64,000 nt of DNA from Brachybacterium ginsengisoli (GCF_002407065.1 NZ_CP023564.1:1922001-1986000), one strand, 5' to 3'. Numbered from the stretch's first letter, positions 9,264 to 17,180 are shown. Made by a program: numbers and translations. The notes: generated by a model not told the origin, from the sequence alone.

Positions 9264-9269
9264 TAAAGT
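9264..9269 (+). promoter_or_regulatory. -10 element before the 9325 gene
   Basis: TAAAGT, with GGTAAAG present twice (9251-9257 and 9262-9268). A G/C-rich inverted repeat follows at about 9278-9300, inside the predicted leader. Confidence 0.35.
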
Positions 9270-9324
9270 GATCTGAGTCTCCCGGGCTCCGGGGGAGCTC
9301 GATCACGAACACTGGAGGTCACCG

Positions 9325-9768
9325 ATGGAGCTGGCGCGCGGGGAGCAGCAAGCATCCGTGGCACCGCTGCTCGCGGGGACCGGCTCCGGGGACGAGCGGA
9401 CCGTCGACGTCGACCGGTCGGTCGTCGACCCTCGCGATCCGGACGACGTCACCCTGGCCCTCCGTCGCTGCACGGCTCTGGCCGCGCGGGCTCGCGTCGA
9501 TCTGCTCTCGCCGAGCCGGCCCGGTGCCGCCTCCGAGCTGGCCGCGCTGCTCGCGGGGATGCAGGAGTGGGAGGTCGACGCCGTCACGGTGCCCGACCCG
9601 ATCATGACGGTGCTCGCGGCCGCTGCGCTGCAGGACCTGGCCGAGCGGCTGCGCGCCGCCGACCAGACCCTCCCGGCGGGCTCCGCCGCACTCGCCACCA
9701 GCGCCGATGCGGTGCTCGAGGTGCTGCGCGCGCTCATGGCGGAGGGTCGCGTCAACGTCCTGGCGTGA
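9325..9768 (+). CDS. Protein of unknown function (helical, alanine-rich)
   Basis: I do not recognise a family. The 147 residues are soluble, with no signal peptide, no membrane segment and no cysteine except one at about position 49. The first 40 residues are polar and likely disordered. The rest (DPDDVTLALRRC onward) looks like five or six amphipathic alanine/leucine-rich helices, ending EGRVNVLA. GGAGGT lies five bases before the ATG and a -10 lies 56 bases upstream, so it is a real single gene. It lies between aroE and tRNA-Leu. GC-rich codon use matches the neighbours. Confidence 0.6.
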   Translation: MELARGEQQASVAPLLAGTGSGDERTVDVDRSVVDPRDPDDVTLALRRCTALAARARVDLLSPSRPGAASELAALLAGMQEWEVDAVTVPDPIMTVLAAAALQDLAERLRAADQTLPAGSAALATSADAVLEVLRALMAEGRVNVLA

Positions 9769-9829
9769 TTGTCTTCACGTTTCCGCTGGCAGGGGCTCTT
9801 TCGGTGTCAGAGCACCCTCAGGACCGTGC

Positions 9830-9835
9830 TAATCT
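9830..9835 (+). promoter_or_regulatory. -10 element of the tRNA-Leu gene
   Basis: TAATCT, 26 bases before the mature tRNA 5' end. No convincing -35 is seen at 16-18 bases. Confidence 0.4.
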
Positions 9836-9861
9836 TCTTCTCGTCGCTCCGGCGATCACCC

Positions 9862-9947
9862 GTCCGGGTGGCGGAATTGGTAGACGCGCTAGCTTGAGGT
9901 GCTAGTGCCCGTATTAGGGCGTGGGGGTTCAAGTCCCCCCTCGGACA
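9862..9947 (+). tRNA. tRNA-Leu (anticodon GAG)
   Basis: The acceptor stem GTCCGGG/CTCGGAC closes with one G-T pair. The D-arm contains AATTGGTAGA. The anticodon stem CTAGC/GCTAG holds the loop TTGAGGT, so the anticodon is GAG. The long variable arm (TGCCCGTATTAGGGCGT) marks a class II tRNA, and the T-arm is GGGGG-TTCAAGT-CCCCC. The discriminator base is A. CCA is not encoded (CCG follows). Length is 86 bases. It reads CUC and CUU codons. Confidence 0.96.
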
Positions 9948-9953
9948 CCGTGC

Positions 9954-9989
9954 AGAGAACCCCGATCCAGTCCTGGATCGGGGTTCTCT
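9954..9989 (+). terminator. Terminator after tRNA-Leu
   Basis: Perfect 16-base stem (9954-9969 with 9974-9989) around the loop GTCC, seven bases after the tRNA. There is no real T-tract. Confidence 0.8.
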
Positions 9990-10073
9990 TCGTTCCCCGT
10001 GCCGTCGACCTCCGCTGCGGGGGCCGAGGAGGACCGGCCTCGGATGCCGGAGGGCGCATGGGAGAATCGCGGC

Positions 10074-10541
10074 ATGGTCCACGTCTTCCTCCATGAGCCG
10101 GCGATCGCCGGGAACACCGGCAATGCGATCCGGCTCTCCGCCGTCACCGGGGCGCGCCTCCACCTCATCGAGCCGCTCGGCTTCGACCTCGAGGATGCGA
10201 AGCTGCGCCGGGCCGGTCTGGACTACCACGACCTCGCCGACGTCAGCATCCATCCGGACATCGAGCAGGCCTTCGCCGCCGTCCCGGACGCACGCGTCTT
10301 CGCCTTCTCCGCTCGCACCGACGTGTCCCTCGGCGACATCGAGTACACCCGCGATGACGTGCTCCTCTTCGGCACCGAGCCCACGGGACTTCCCGAGGAG
10401 GTGATGGCGCACCCCCGCATCACCTCCCGTGTGCGGATCCCGATGCTGCCGGCACGACGCTCCCTCAACCTCGCCAACGCCGTCTCGATCGCGGTCTACG
10501 AGGCCTGGCGCCAGCTGGGCTACGACGGGGCAGGGGCATGA
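10074..10541 (+). CDS. trmL: tRNA (cytidine(34)-2'-O)-methyltransferase TrmL
   Basis: SPOUT-fold enzyme that 2'-O-methylates the wobble base of tRNA-Leu isoacceptors. All three SpoU motifs are present: PAIAGNTGNAIR (motif 1), LFGTEPTGLP (motif 2) and RSLNLANAVSIAVYE (motif 3). These form the trefoil knot that binds SAM. The 155-residue length is typical of TrmL, which has no extra RNA-binding domain. The start is ATG 10074; an in-frame extension upstream has no support. GAGAAT lies six bases before the ATG, a weak leaderless -10. It overlaps the next methyltransferase gene by four bases. Confidence 0.9.
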   Translation: MVHVFLHEPAIAGNTGNAIRLSAVTGARLHLIEPLGFDLEDAKLRRAGLDYHDLADVSIHPDIEQAFAAVPDARVFAFSARTDVSLGDIEYTRDDVLLFGTEPTGLPEEVMAHPRITSRVRIPMLPARRSLNLANAVSIAVYEAWRQLGYDGAGA

Positions 10542-11413
10542 GCCGGCGACGCCCGCCGGAGCGGGAGCGCCGGGCAGGAGCTCCCGGTCTGCCGGCGCGC
10601 CTGGAGCGCCGCAACGCCCTGTTCCAGCAGTGGCAGTCCCTGCTCACGAACCGCACCAAGCGCACCCGCACCGGGGAGATGCTCATCCAGGGGGTCCGCC
10701 CGATCACGCAGGCGATCGCCCGGGGCGTCGAGATCCGGGCACTGCTGAGCGACGGACGTCCGGAGCCCTCCCGGTGGGCGCGCGAGCTCCTGGACGCGCC
10801 TCCGGCCCCCGTGGTGGAGCTCGCTCCGGAGCTGATGGCAGAGCTGGGGGAGCGGGAGGACGGAGCGCCCGAGCTGCTCGCCCTGGCCGCGGTGCCCTCC
10901 GACGACCTCGCGCGGCTCGAGCCCACCTCCACCGCGGTCGTCGTGGTCTTCGACCGGCCCTCGGGCCCCGGCAACATCGGCTCCCTGGCCCGATCCGTCG
11001 ACGCCCTCGGCGCGGAGGCGCTGCTGATCACCGGACGCAGCGCGGATCCCTGGGACCCCGCGGCGCTCCGAGCCAGCACCGGTTCGCTCTTCGCCGTGCC
11101 CGTCCTGCGCCAGCCCTCCCACCGGGAGGTGCTGGAGTGGCTCGAGGGCCGCCGAGCGCAGGGTGAGCCGTGGCGGATCGTCGGGCTCGACGAGGCGGGG
11201 GGCCACGAGCTCTCCGCCGAGGACCTCAGCGGCCCGACCCTGGTGGTCGTGGGGAACGAGACGATCGGGATGAGCGCCGGATGGCGCGAGGCCTGCGACG
11301 TGGTCGCGGAGATCCCGATGGGCGGCACCGCCTCATCGCTGAACGCCTCGGTGGCCGGTTCGATCGCGCTCTACGAGATCCAGCGCCAGCGGCGCGGCGC
11401 CCTGCGCGGCTGA
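10538..11413 (+). CDS. TrmH/SpoU-family RNA 2'-O-methyltransferase
   Basis: Probable 23S rRNA or tRNA ribose methyltransferase. The N-terminal substrate-binding part (residues 20-120) begins RRNALFQQWQSLLTNR and contains EMLIQGVRPI, as in the SpoU substrate-binding domain. The catalytic domain has FDRPSGPGNIGSLARS (motif 1), VVGNETIGMS (motif 2, where most relatives have GNEG) and MGGTASSLNASVAGSIALYE (motif 3). The ATG overlaps the trmL stop. The substrate nucleotide cannot be told from sequence. Length is 291 residues, and the first 20 residues are basic and probably disordered. Confidence 0.85.
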   Translation: MSRRRPPERERRAGAPGLPARLERRNALFQQWQSLLTNRTKRTRTGEMLIQGVRPITQAIARGVEIRALLSDGRPEPSRWARELLDAPPAPVVELAPELMAELGEREDGAPELLALAAVPSDDLARLEPTSTAVVVVFDRPSGPGNIGSLARSVDALGAEALLITGRSADPWDPAALRASTGSLFAVPVLRQPSHREVLEWLEGRRAQGEPWRIVGLDEAGGHELSAEDLSGPTLVVVGNETIGMSAGWREACDVVAEIPMGGTASSLNASVAGSIALYEIQRQRRGALRG

Positions 11414-11433
11414 GCGCTCCAGGACACCTCGGC

Positions 11434-11940
11434 TCAAGCTCCGCCGAGCGCCGCCCGGACCAGCGGAGCCCCGAGCAGACCCAGGAACGGCCCGGACAGC
11501 AGGACCGGGCCGAGGGCGAAGCGCGCCCCGGCCCGCCGGGACACGGCCATCACGACCATCCCCAGCCCACCGCCGAGCAGGGCGATCCCCAGCAGCGCGG
11601 CGATCAGCACCTCACCGCCGAGCGCCGTCGACATCAGCACCACCACCGGCACCGTCTTCGCATCGCCCATCCCGAGCAGCGACGGCGCGGCAAGCGCCAC
11701 CACGATCGCCCCCAGGCCCAGCACCAGGGCGAGGATCGCCGCAATGCGCAGGTCCGCGCGCAGCGACGGAGCCAGCAGAGCGGACAGGAGCATCCCTGCG
11801 GACACCGCGCCCGTCAGCACCGCCACCCACCGGTTCGGCAGCCGGTGCTCGGAGGCGTCGATCCACGACAGCACGGCCGCGGGCGGCAGATAGACCACCA
11901 GCAGCACGGCGATCAGGGCGGGCGAGACGTCAGGCACCAC
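11434..11940 (-). CDS. A24-family prepilin peptidase (catalytic domain only)
   Basis: Integral membrane aspartyl protease that would cleave type IV prepilin or Tad/Flp prepilin leaders at the cytoplasmic face. Both catalytic aspartates are present: WIDASEHRLPNRW and GMGDAK. There are about six membrane segments in 168 residues. The N-terminal methylase domain of PilD is absent, as in TadV/CpaA-type enzymes. Two adjacent GTG codons (11940 and 11937) could start it; TGCAAT lies six bases before the second. No pilin or assembly gene is in this window, so its substrate must be encoded elsewhere, if it has one. Confidence 0.8.
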   Translation of the reverse strand: MVPDVSPALIAVLLVVYLPPAAVLSWIDASEHRLPNRWVAVLTGAVSAGMLLSALLAPSLRADLRIAAILALVLGLGAIVVALAAPSLLGMGDAKTVPVVVLMSTALGGEVLIAALLGIALLGGGLGMVVMAVSRRAGARFALGPVLLSGPFLGLLGAPLVRAALGGA

Positions 11941-12021
11941 GCCATTGCACCAGAGTCGGCGCGACGGCGGGGCCGTCGGCGGCGGACTGTGGACGAACGG
12001 GACCGCGATCGCGGGGGAGGA

Positions 12022-12318
12022 CTACTCCTGATCCTCGGGCTGGAGGGTGGAGCGCACGCGGATGATCCGTCGGCGCATCCACACCTTCCTGCCCCCGCCG
12101 ATGTATAGGCGGGTGCGGGCGTGCTCCCAGCGGCCGTACTCCGCCTGCTCGGCGAGCTCCGCCCGGACCTGGCCGATCGAGGTCCCGCGGGGCACCGTGA
12201 GGATCTGGAACTCGTAGTCCTCCGCGCGGCGACCTCGCTCGACGGGGAGGTCGCGCCAGCGGCGCGGATCGCTGATGTGCTGGACACCGGCGACGAGTGC
12301 TGTGCGGGGTCGGATCAA
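12022..12318 (-). CDS. DUF5703 family protein
   Basis: Small actinobacterial protein of unknown function. The conserved core runs from YEFQILTVPRGTSIGQVRAE to the basic end KVWMRRRIIRVRSTL, with EYGRWEHARTRLYIGG between them. The TTG at 12318 has a strong Shine-Dalgarno (AGGAGG, five bases away) and gives 98 residues. A longer reading from 12486 adds a disordered arginine-rich leader and has no ribosome site, so I reject it. The repeated RRR/RR near the C-terminus suggests nucleic-acid or membrane-phosphate contact, but this is inference. It is divergent from the acidic-protein gene. Confidence 0.7.
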   Translation of the reverse strand: MIRPRTALVAGVQHISDPRRWRDLPVERGRRAEDYEFQILTVPRGTSIGQVRAELAEQAEYGRWEHARTRLYIGGGRKVWMRRRIIRVRSTLQPEDQE

Positions 12319-12472
12319 CCTGTCCTCCTGTGCTCGATGACCTGCTGTGTCGGCCGACGACGGCGGAGCGTCCGCTGCCGGGACGCGCCGTCGACGGGAC
12401 GACTCCGTCACGGCGAGCGTATTCCCGGATCCGGGTGCCCGCAGCCACTGTCCATTGTGCCGTCCGACGATG

Positions 12473-12478
12473 TACGGT
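12473..12478 (+). promoter_or_regulatory. -10 element of the acidic-protein gene (leaderless type)
   Basis: TACGGT, six bases (CCAAGC), then ATG 12485. No Shine-Dalgarno is present. Confidence 0.5.
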
Positions 12479-12484
12479 CCAAGC

Positions 12485-12796
12485 ATGAACTCGGATCCTC
12501 GCTCCGCTCTTGCTGCGCTGATCGCTGCCTTCGAACGTCACTACGAGGCGGCCGCCGCCTCGCGCGGTGACGACGACCCCGCCCTCGATGCCGCCACCGA
12601 GCAGCTCGCCACGGCGTTCGACGCCTACGACGACGCCCTCTTCGACGCCTACGAGATCGCCACCCCGCTGATCGTCTTCGACGACGACGATGAGGACGAT
12701 GACGAGGACGACGACTTCGAGGATCTCGACGACTTCGACGAGGACGACGAGGACGGCGACTTCGAGGACGACGACGACGACGACTCCGGCCGCTGA
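12485..12796 (+). CDS. Small highly acidic protein, often annotated as primosomal protein
   Basis: A 103-residue protein with a helical N-terminal half (SALAALIAAFERHYEAAAAS, DPALDAATEQLATAFDAYDDAL) followed by PLIVF and a tail (residues 66-100) made almost only of Asp and Glu with three Phe. Related actinobacterial proteins are sometimes labelled primosomal protein or DNA primase without evidence. Nothing here supports enzymatic activity. The acidic tail could mimic nucleic acid or bind basic partners (inference). The ATG has leaderless promoter spacing. A 14-base perfect hairpin follows the stop. Confidence 0.75.
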   Translation: MNSDPRSALAALIAAFERHYEAAAASRGDDDPALDAATEQLATAFDAYDDALFDAYEIATPLIVFDDDDEDDDEDDDFEDLDDFDEDDEDGDFEDDDDDDSGR

Positions 12797-12841
12797 GCCC
12801 CGCTTCTCGGACCTCCACGTACTCTTCACCACTGCTCCATC

Positions 12842-12874
12842 ACGCGGTGCCGGGACCTGCTCCCGGCACCGCGT
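12842..12874 (+). terminator. Perfect 14-base-pair hairpin between acidic-protein gene and uppP
   Basis: 12842-12855 pairs perfectly with 12861-12874 around the loop CCTGC. No T-tract follows. The final base overlaps a TACTGT hexamer (12874-12879) that could be the uppP -10, so the hairpin may also affect uppP transcription. Confidence 0.6.
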
Positions 12875-12944
12875 ACTGTGTGCGGGGTCCGACGTCTCCG
12901 CACGGTGACGCGGGCGCCGCCGCTGCGTCGATCGAGGAGTGTCC

Positions 12945-13817
12945 ATGTCGTTCATCGAGGCTGTCATCCTGGGCCTCGTCCAGGGGCTGACCGAGTTCCT
13001 CCCGATCTCCTCGAGCGCGCACGTGCGCGTGATCGGCGAGCTGATGAATCCCGGGCAGGACCCCGGCGCGGCGTTCACCGCCATCATCCAGCTCGGCACG
13101 GAGACGGCGGTGCTGATCTACTTCTGGAACGACATCAGCCGCATCATCGGTAAGTGGTTCCGCGCCCTGGCCGGGAAGGTCCCGCACTCCGATCCGGACG
13201 TGCGGATGGGCTGGCTCGTGATCCTCGGTTCGCTCCCGATCGGCGTGCTCGGACTGCTCTTCGAGGACCAGATCGATCACAGCCTCCGGAACCTCTACAT
13301 CACCTCGGCGATGCTGATCCTCTTCGGCCTCCTGCTGGGTCTCGCCGACCGGATCGCCCCCCAGCGCAAGGAGCTCGAGCAGCTCTCCGTGCGCGATGGC
13401 ATCCTCTTCGGCCTCGCCCAGGCCCTGGCGCTGATCCCCGGTGTCTCCCGCTCCGGCGGCACCATCACCGCGGGACTCCTCATGGGCTACAAGCGCGAGG
13501 CCGCCGCCCGCTACGCCTTCCTCCTGGCCGTCCCGGCGGTCTTCGCCTCCGGTCTCTACAAGGCCGCCAAGGAGGTTCCCGTCCTCCTGACGGCGGACGG
13601 CCGCGCCGCGGCGGCGGCGACGGGGGAGCCCTCGCTGATGGCGATCGTCGTCGCGACCGTGGTCGCCTTCGGCGTCGGCTATGCCGTCATCGTCTGGTTC
13701 ATGCGGCTGATCGAGAACCACTCGTACCTGATGTTCGTCATCTACCGCATCGCGGCGGGCCTGGCGCTGCTGGGTCTGCTCTGGTTCGGTGTGGTGGATC
13801 CCCTGGGCGGCGCGTGA
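12945..13817 (+). CDS. uppP: Undecaprenyl-diphosphate phosphatase
   Basis: Membrane enzyme that dephosphorylates undecaprenyl pyrophosphate so the lipid carrier can be reused in cell-wall synthesis. The two signature motifs are [13 protein letters not shown] (residues 14-26) and [11 protein letters not shown]. There are about eight membrane segments in 290 residues. GAGGAG lies five bases before ATG 12945; a GTG two codons upstream (12939) is inside that Shine-Dalgarno and is rejected. A poorly conserved loop rich in alanine ([15 protein letters not shown]) precedes the last three segments. It neighbours mshC, as in mycobacteria. Confidence 0.95.
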   Translation: MSFIEAVILGLVQGLTEFLPISSSAHVRVIGELMNPGQDPGAAFTAIIQLGTETAVLIYFWNDISRIIGKWFRALAGKVPHSDPDVRMGWLVILGSLPIGVLGLLFEDQIDHSLRNLYITSAMLILFGLLLGLADRIAPQRKELEQLSVRDGILFGLAQALALIPGVSRSGGTITAGLLMGYKREAAARYAFLLAVPAVFASGLYKAAKEVPVLLTADGRAAAAATGEPSLMAIVVATVVAFGVGYAVIVWFMRLIENHSYLMFVIYRIAAGLALLGLLWFGVVDPLGGA

Positions 13818-13839
13818 GCCCTGGCCTCGCCCCGGCTCG

Positions 13840-13845
13840 TATGAT
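13840..13845 (+). promoter_or_regulatory. -10 element of mshC (leaderless type)
   Basis: TATGAT, six bases (CGACGG), then GTG 13852. This decides the mshC start. Confidence 0.55.
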
Positions 13846-13851
13846 CGACGG

Positions 13852-15096
13852 GTGCACTCCTGGACCTCCCCTGCTCTTGACCCGCTTCCCGCCTCCAGCC
13901 GTCCGCTGAGGCTGTTCGACACCCGGACCGGGAGGATCGCGCCGATCACGCCGCTGACACCCGGCACGGCCCGCCTGTACGTCTGCGGGATCACCCCGTA
14001 CGACTCCACGCATCTCGGCCACGCCGCGACCTATCACGCCGCGGATCTCATGCGGCGCGCCCTGCACGACACCGGCCTGGACGTCGAGATGGCGCAGAAC
14101 GTCACCGACGTCGACGACCCGCTGCTCGAGCGGGCCGATCGGGACGGGGTGGACTGGCGCGAGCTCGCCGCCTCCCAGGTCGAGCTGTTCTCCGAGGACA
14201 TGCAGGCGCTGCGGATCATCGCCCCGGAGACCTACCGCTCCGTGAGCGAGGCGATGGACTCGATCATCGCCGTGGTCCTCGCGCTCCATGAGCGCGGCCG
14301 GGCCTACACGGTGGAGGCGGAGGACGCCTCCGGCCCCGACTGGTACCTCGACCTCTCGGTCGACGGCGCGCTCGGGGACGTCTCGGGCTGGTCCGAGGAG
14401 CAGATGCTCGAGGTCTTCGCAGAGCGCGGCGGGGATCCCGACCGCCCGGGCAAGAGGGGCCGCTTCGACCCCCTGCTGTGGCGCGCCGAGCGCGAGGGCG
14501 AGCCCGCCTGGGAGGCGGGGCTCCTCGGCCGCGGCCGTCCCGGATGGCACGTCGAGTGCGTGTGCATCGCGGAGGACGGCATCGGCCTGCCCTTCGACGT
14601 GCAGGCCGGCGGCAGCGACCTGATCTTCCCCCACCACGATCTCAGCGCCGCGCACTCGGTTGCTCTCGGCCGCCCCTTCGCCGCCGCCTACGCGCACAGC
14701 GGCATGGTGGCCCATGAGGGCGAGAAGATGAGCAAGTCGCTGGGCAACCTGGTGTTCGTGCACCGGCTCGTGCGCGACGGGGTCGATCCGATGGCCATCC
14801 GCCTGGTCCTCATGGCCCACCACTACCGCAGCGACTGGGAGTGGTCCGAGCAGGAGCTCGAGCTGGCCACCTCCCGCCTGGCGAGCTACCGCCGGGCCGC
14901 CCGTCGCGGAGGCCACCATCCGCAGACGGTCGAGGAGGTCCGCTCCGCCCTGCGCGATGATCTCGACACCGCCCGCGCCCTGGCCGCCCTGGATGCCTGG
15001 GCGGGAGACGCCCCGTCCGAGGACGAGCAGACGTCCGGGCCCGGCGACGTCCCCGCCGCGGTCGACGCCCTGTTCGGGATCTCCCTCGAGGGCTGA
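13852..15096 (+). CDS. mshC: L-cysteine:1D-myo-inositol 2-amino-2-deoxy-glucopyranoside ligase (mycothiol synthesis)
   Basis: ATP-dependent ligase joining cysteine to GlcN-Ins in mycothiol synthesis, built on the cysteinyl-tRNA synthetase fold. The N-terminus VHSWTSPALDPLP is typical of MshC, not of CysRS, and fixes the start at GTG 13852. The zinc cysteine is in YVCGITPYDSTHLGHAATY, which also carries the HIGH-like THLGHA. The signature KMSKSLGN lies near residue 292. NVTDVDDPLLERADRDGVDW is conserved. The anticodon-binding part of CysRS is absent, as expected. Length is 414 residues. Only actinobacteria make mycothiol, so this gene supports the host assignment. Confidence 0.95.
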   Translation: MHSWTSPALDPLPASSRPLRLFDTRTGRIAPITPLTPGTARLYVCGITPYDSTHLGHAATYHAADLMRRALHDTGLDVEMAQNVTDVDDPLLERADRDGVDWRELAASQVELFSEDMQALRIIAPETYRSVSEAMDSIIAVVLALHERGRAYTVEAEDASGPDWYLDLSVDGALGDVSGWSEEQMLEVFAERGGDPDRPGKRGRFDPLLWRAEREGEPAWEAGLLGRGRPGWHVECVCIAEDGIGLPFDVQAGGSDLIFPHHDLSAAHSVALGRPFAAAYAHSGMVAHEGEKMSKSLGNLVFVHRLVRDGVDPMAIRLVLMAHHYRSDWEWSEQELELATSRLASYRRAARRGGHHPQTVEEVRSALRDDLDTARALAALDAWAGDAPSEDEQTSGPGDVPAAVDALFGISLEG

Positions 15097-15112
15097 CCCC
15101 CGACTCTGCGGA

Positions 15113-15133
15113 GGCGGCCGCAGCCCGGCCGCC
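15113..15133. terminator. Possible shared terminator between mshC and the PAC2 gene
   Basis: GGCGGCC (15113-15119) pairs with GGCCGCC (15127-15133) over seven bases, in the 48-base gap between converging genes. Confidence 0.35.
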
Positions 15134-15144
15134 CCGCCGGGGGA

Positions 15145-15954
15145 TCACTCGGTGTCGCGGCGTCGGCGCAGGAAGCGCTCGAACTCCTTCGCGATCGCGT
15201 CACCGCTGGCCTCCGGGAGCCCGGCCGCGTCCTGGGCGCGCTCCAGGCGCCGCACGTAGTCGGCCACGTCCTCATCGGTGCGGGCGAGCTCGTCGACCCC
15301 TCGCTCCCACGCCTCGGCGTCCTCGACCAGCTCCTCGATCGGGATCGGGGCGCTGACGAGATCCTGCACCTCGCGCATCAGCCCCAGCACCGCCTTCGGC
15401 GACGAGTTCTGGGAGACGTAATGGGGGACCTGCACCCAGATGCTCGTGGTGCGCAGCCCGGCCGCCGCGGTGCGGCGCGCGAGGATCGTGGGCACGCCGA
15501 CGGGCCCTGTGTACAGCTCGGAGCCGGTCACCGGCTGCGCCGGCACGGGTTCCACCTGAGCAGAGACCGGCAGCGGCCGGGAGTGCGGCGAGTCTGCGAG
15601 CAGAGCGCCCAGGGAGATCACGACGCTGACATCGAGGGCCTGCAGCTGCTCGAGCACCTCGTCGCAGAAGCGCTTCCAGCGCAGCGAGGGCTCAGGGCCC
15701 ATGACGGTCACGATCTCGGGACCGCGCGGCGGGGTCACCAGGTCCAGGCGGGTGTCGGGCCAGTCGATGACCCGCAGCCCCTCCTCGGTGGTGCCGATCT
15801 CGGGGCGGTTGACCTGGAAGTCGATGTACTCCTCGGCATCGACCGCACCCACCGGGCGAGCGGGCCAGACCTCGTGCAGATGCTCGATCACCCCGGTGGC
15901 CGCCTCGCCGGCATCGTTCCATCCGCTGAAAGCCGTGATGGCGATTCGACTCAT
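15145..15954 (-). CDS. PAC2 (proteasome assembly chaperone) family protein
   Basis: Actinobacterial PAC2-family protein of 269 residues. It starts SRIAITAFSGWNDAGEAATG, with the PAC2 signature at the N-terminus, and contains WPDTRLDLVTPPRGPEIV, an SLGALLADSPHSR segment and WVQVPHYVSQ. The C-terminal 60 residues are helical (IEELVEDAEAWERGVDELAR, DVADYVRRLERAQD). The family resembles a eukaryotic chaperone for proteasome assembly, but the bacterial function is not established. It lies near the Pup genes in mycobacteria too. No 20S subunit genes are in this window, so a proteasome role is not a safe inference. Start ATG 15954 has leaderless spacing from TATGAT. Confidence 0.85.
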   Translation of the reverse strand: MSRIAITAFSGWNDAGEAATGVIEHLHEVWPARPVGAVDAEEYIDFQVNRPEIGTTEEGLRVIDWPDTRLDLVTPPRGPEIVTVMGPEPSLRWKRFCDEVLEQLQALDVSVVISLGALLADSPHSRPLPVSAQVEPVPAQPVTGSELYTGPVGVPTILARRTAAAGLRTTSIWVQVPHYVSQNSSPKAVLGLMREVQDLVSAPIPIEELVEDAEAWERGVDELARTDEDVADYVRRLERAQDAAGLPEASGDAIAKEFERFLRRRRDTE

Positions 15955-15960
15955 CACCCC

Positions 15961-15989
15961 ATCATAGGCTCAGGTTCCGCGGCTATCCT
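15961..15989. promoter_or_regulatory. Divergent promoters for PAC2 gene (-) and site-2 protease gene (+)
   Basis: Minus-strand TATGAT (plus 15961-15966) lies six bases before ATG 15954. Plus-strand TATCCT (15984-15989) predicts a start near 15996 and a leader of about 40 bases for the protease gene. The two elements are 17 bases apart. Confidence 0.45.
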
Positions 15990-16034
15990 CGCCGTGCTGC
16001 GGGGACCCCGGCCCGCCGGCGGAGGAGACCGATC

Positions 16035-17150
16035 ATGACGACCCCCACGGTGCGCCTCGGGCCCCTGCCGCCGCTGCGCGTCAGCCCCGGCACGCTGATC
16101 ACCGTGCTGCTGTTCGCAGTGCTGATGTACCCCGGCCTCTCCCGCGGGGGCGTCGCCCCGAGCACCGCCGTGCTGCTGGCGGTCGGCATCGGCCTGTTCA
16201 TGATCGTCTCGGTGCTCGTGCACGAGGCGGCGCACGCCCTGGTGGCCCGGGCCTTCGGCGCCGACGTCGATCACATCGCCCTGACCCTCTGGGGAGGGCA
16301 CACCCAGTACCGCTCGCGCCGGATGTCCACCCTCGGCTCCCTCCTGGTCTCGCTCTCCGGGCCGCTGGCGAACCTCCTGCTCGCCGCGCTGTCCCACGGA
16401 GTCGTCCAGCTCACCGAGGTCGGGTCCGCCGGGGCCGTCTTCTTCTCGGTCAGCTCCTGGCTGAACCTCGTCCTGGCCCTCTTCAACCTCCTGCCCGGTC
16501 TGCCGATGGACGGAGGCCGCGCGCTGGAGACCCTGCTCGGAGCGGCGCTGCGGAATCCGGGCCTCGGCACCCGGATCACGGCCTGGCTGGGCCGCGCGAT
16601 CGCCGTGGCCGTGGTCGCCTACCCCCTGTGGAGGATCTTGCGGGACGGCGGTGCGGGCGGGTTCTCCCTGCTGAGCCTCGTCTGGGCGATGCTGATCGCC
16701 GGGATGCTCTGGCAGGGCGCCTCGCAGGCGCTGCGCGGTGCGACCCTGCAGGACCGCGTCACCACCCTGGATGCCTCCGCTCTGGCCTCTCCCGTGCGGG
16801 TCGTCCCCCTGGGCACGCCGCTGGGACACCTCGATCCCGCCGAGGACCTCTCGCAGGTCCTGGTCCTGGACCGCACGACGGCCCGGCAGGGAACCGTCGG
16901 CCGCGTGCTGAGGATCGACCCCGCCGCCGCGGGATCGGTCCCCGCCGATCAGCGCGCGAGCACCCCGGTCGAGGCCGTCTCCGGGGCGATGGGCGATCTC
17001 GGTGCGCTGCCGGCCGCTCTGCGGGGCGACGACCTCCTCCAGGCGATGCTCGAGCATCCGGCCCCCGCCTACCTCGTCCTGGCCGAGGACGGCACGGCCA
17101 GCGGTGTGATCATGAGCGCGGACGTCAACGCCCTCCTGCGCGGACGGTGA
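16035..17150 (+). CDS. Site-2-protease-family (M50) intramembrane metalloprotease
   Basis: Membrane zinc protease of the M50 family. The zinc motif HEAAH (about residue 63) is inside a membrane segment, and the third ligand motif is FNLLPGLPMDGGRAL. There are about six membrane segments, followed by a C-terminal region from residue 235 to 371 with a CBS-like end (YLVLAEDGTASGVIMSADVNALL). M50 enzymes of this layout (SpoIVFB-like with CBS) cleave membrane-bound regulators; the substrate here is unknown. GGAGGAGA precedes ATG 16035. No anti-sigma factor gene is adjacent. Confidence 0.88.
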   Translation: MTTPTVRLGPLPPLRVSPGTLITVLLFAVLMYPGLSRGGVAPSTAVLLAVGIGLFMIVSVLVHEAAHALVARAFGADVDHIALTLWGGHTQYRSRRMSTLGSLLVSLSGPLANLLLAALSHGVVQLTEVGSAGAVFFSVSSWLNLVLALFNLLPGLPMDGGRALETLLGAALRNPGLGTRITAWLGRAIAVAVVAYPLWRILRDGGAGGFSLLSLVWAMLIAGMLWQGASQALRGATLQDRVTTLDASALASPVRVVPLGTPLGHLDPAEDLSQVLVLDRTTARQGTVGRVLRIDPAAAGSVPADQRASTPVEAVSGAMGDLGALPAALRGDDLLQAMLEHPAPAYLVLAEDGTASGVIMSADVNALLRGR

Positions 17151-17180
17151 ACAGCGTGGTGGGCGGCGCTGTGCGGGCCA

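Noticed and set aside
12319-12486. Extension of the DUF5703 gene to 12486
   Set aside because: No ribosome site, disordered Arg/Ala sequence, and it would overlap the acidic-protein start; TTG 12318 has AGGAGG.
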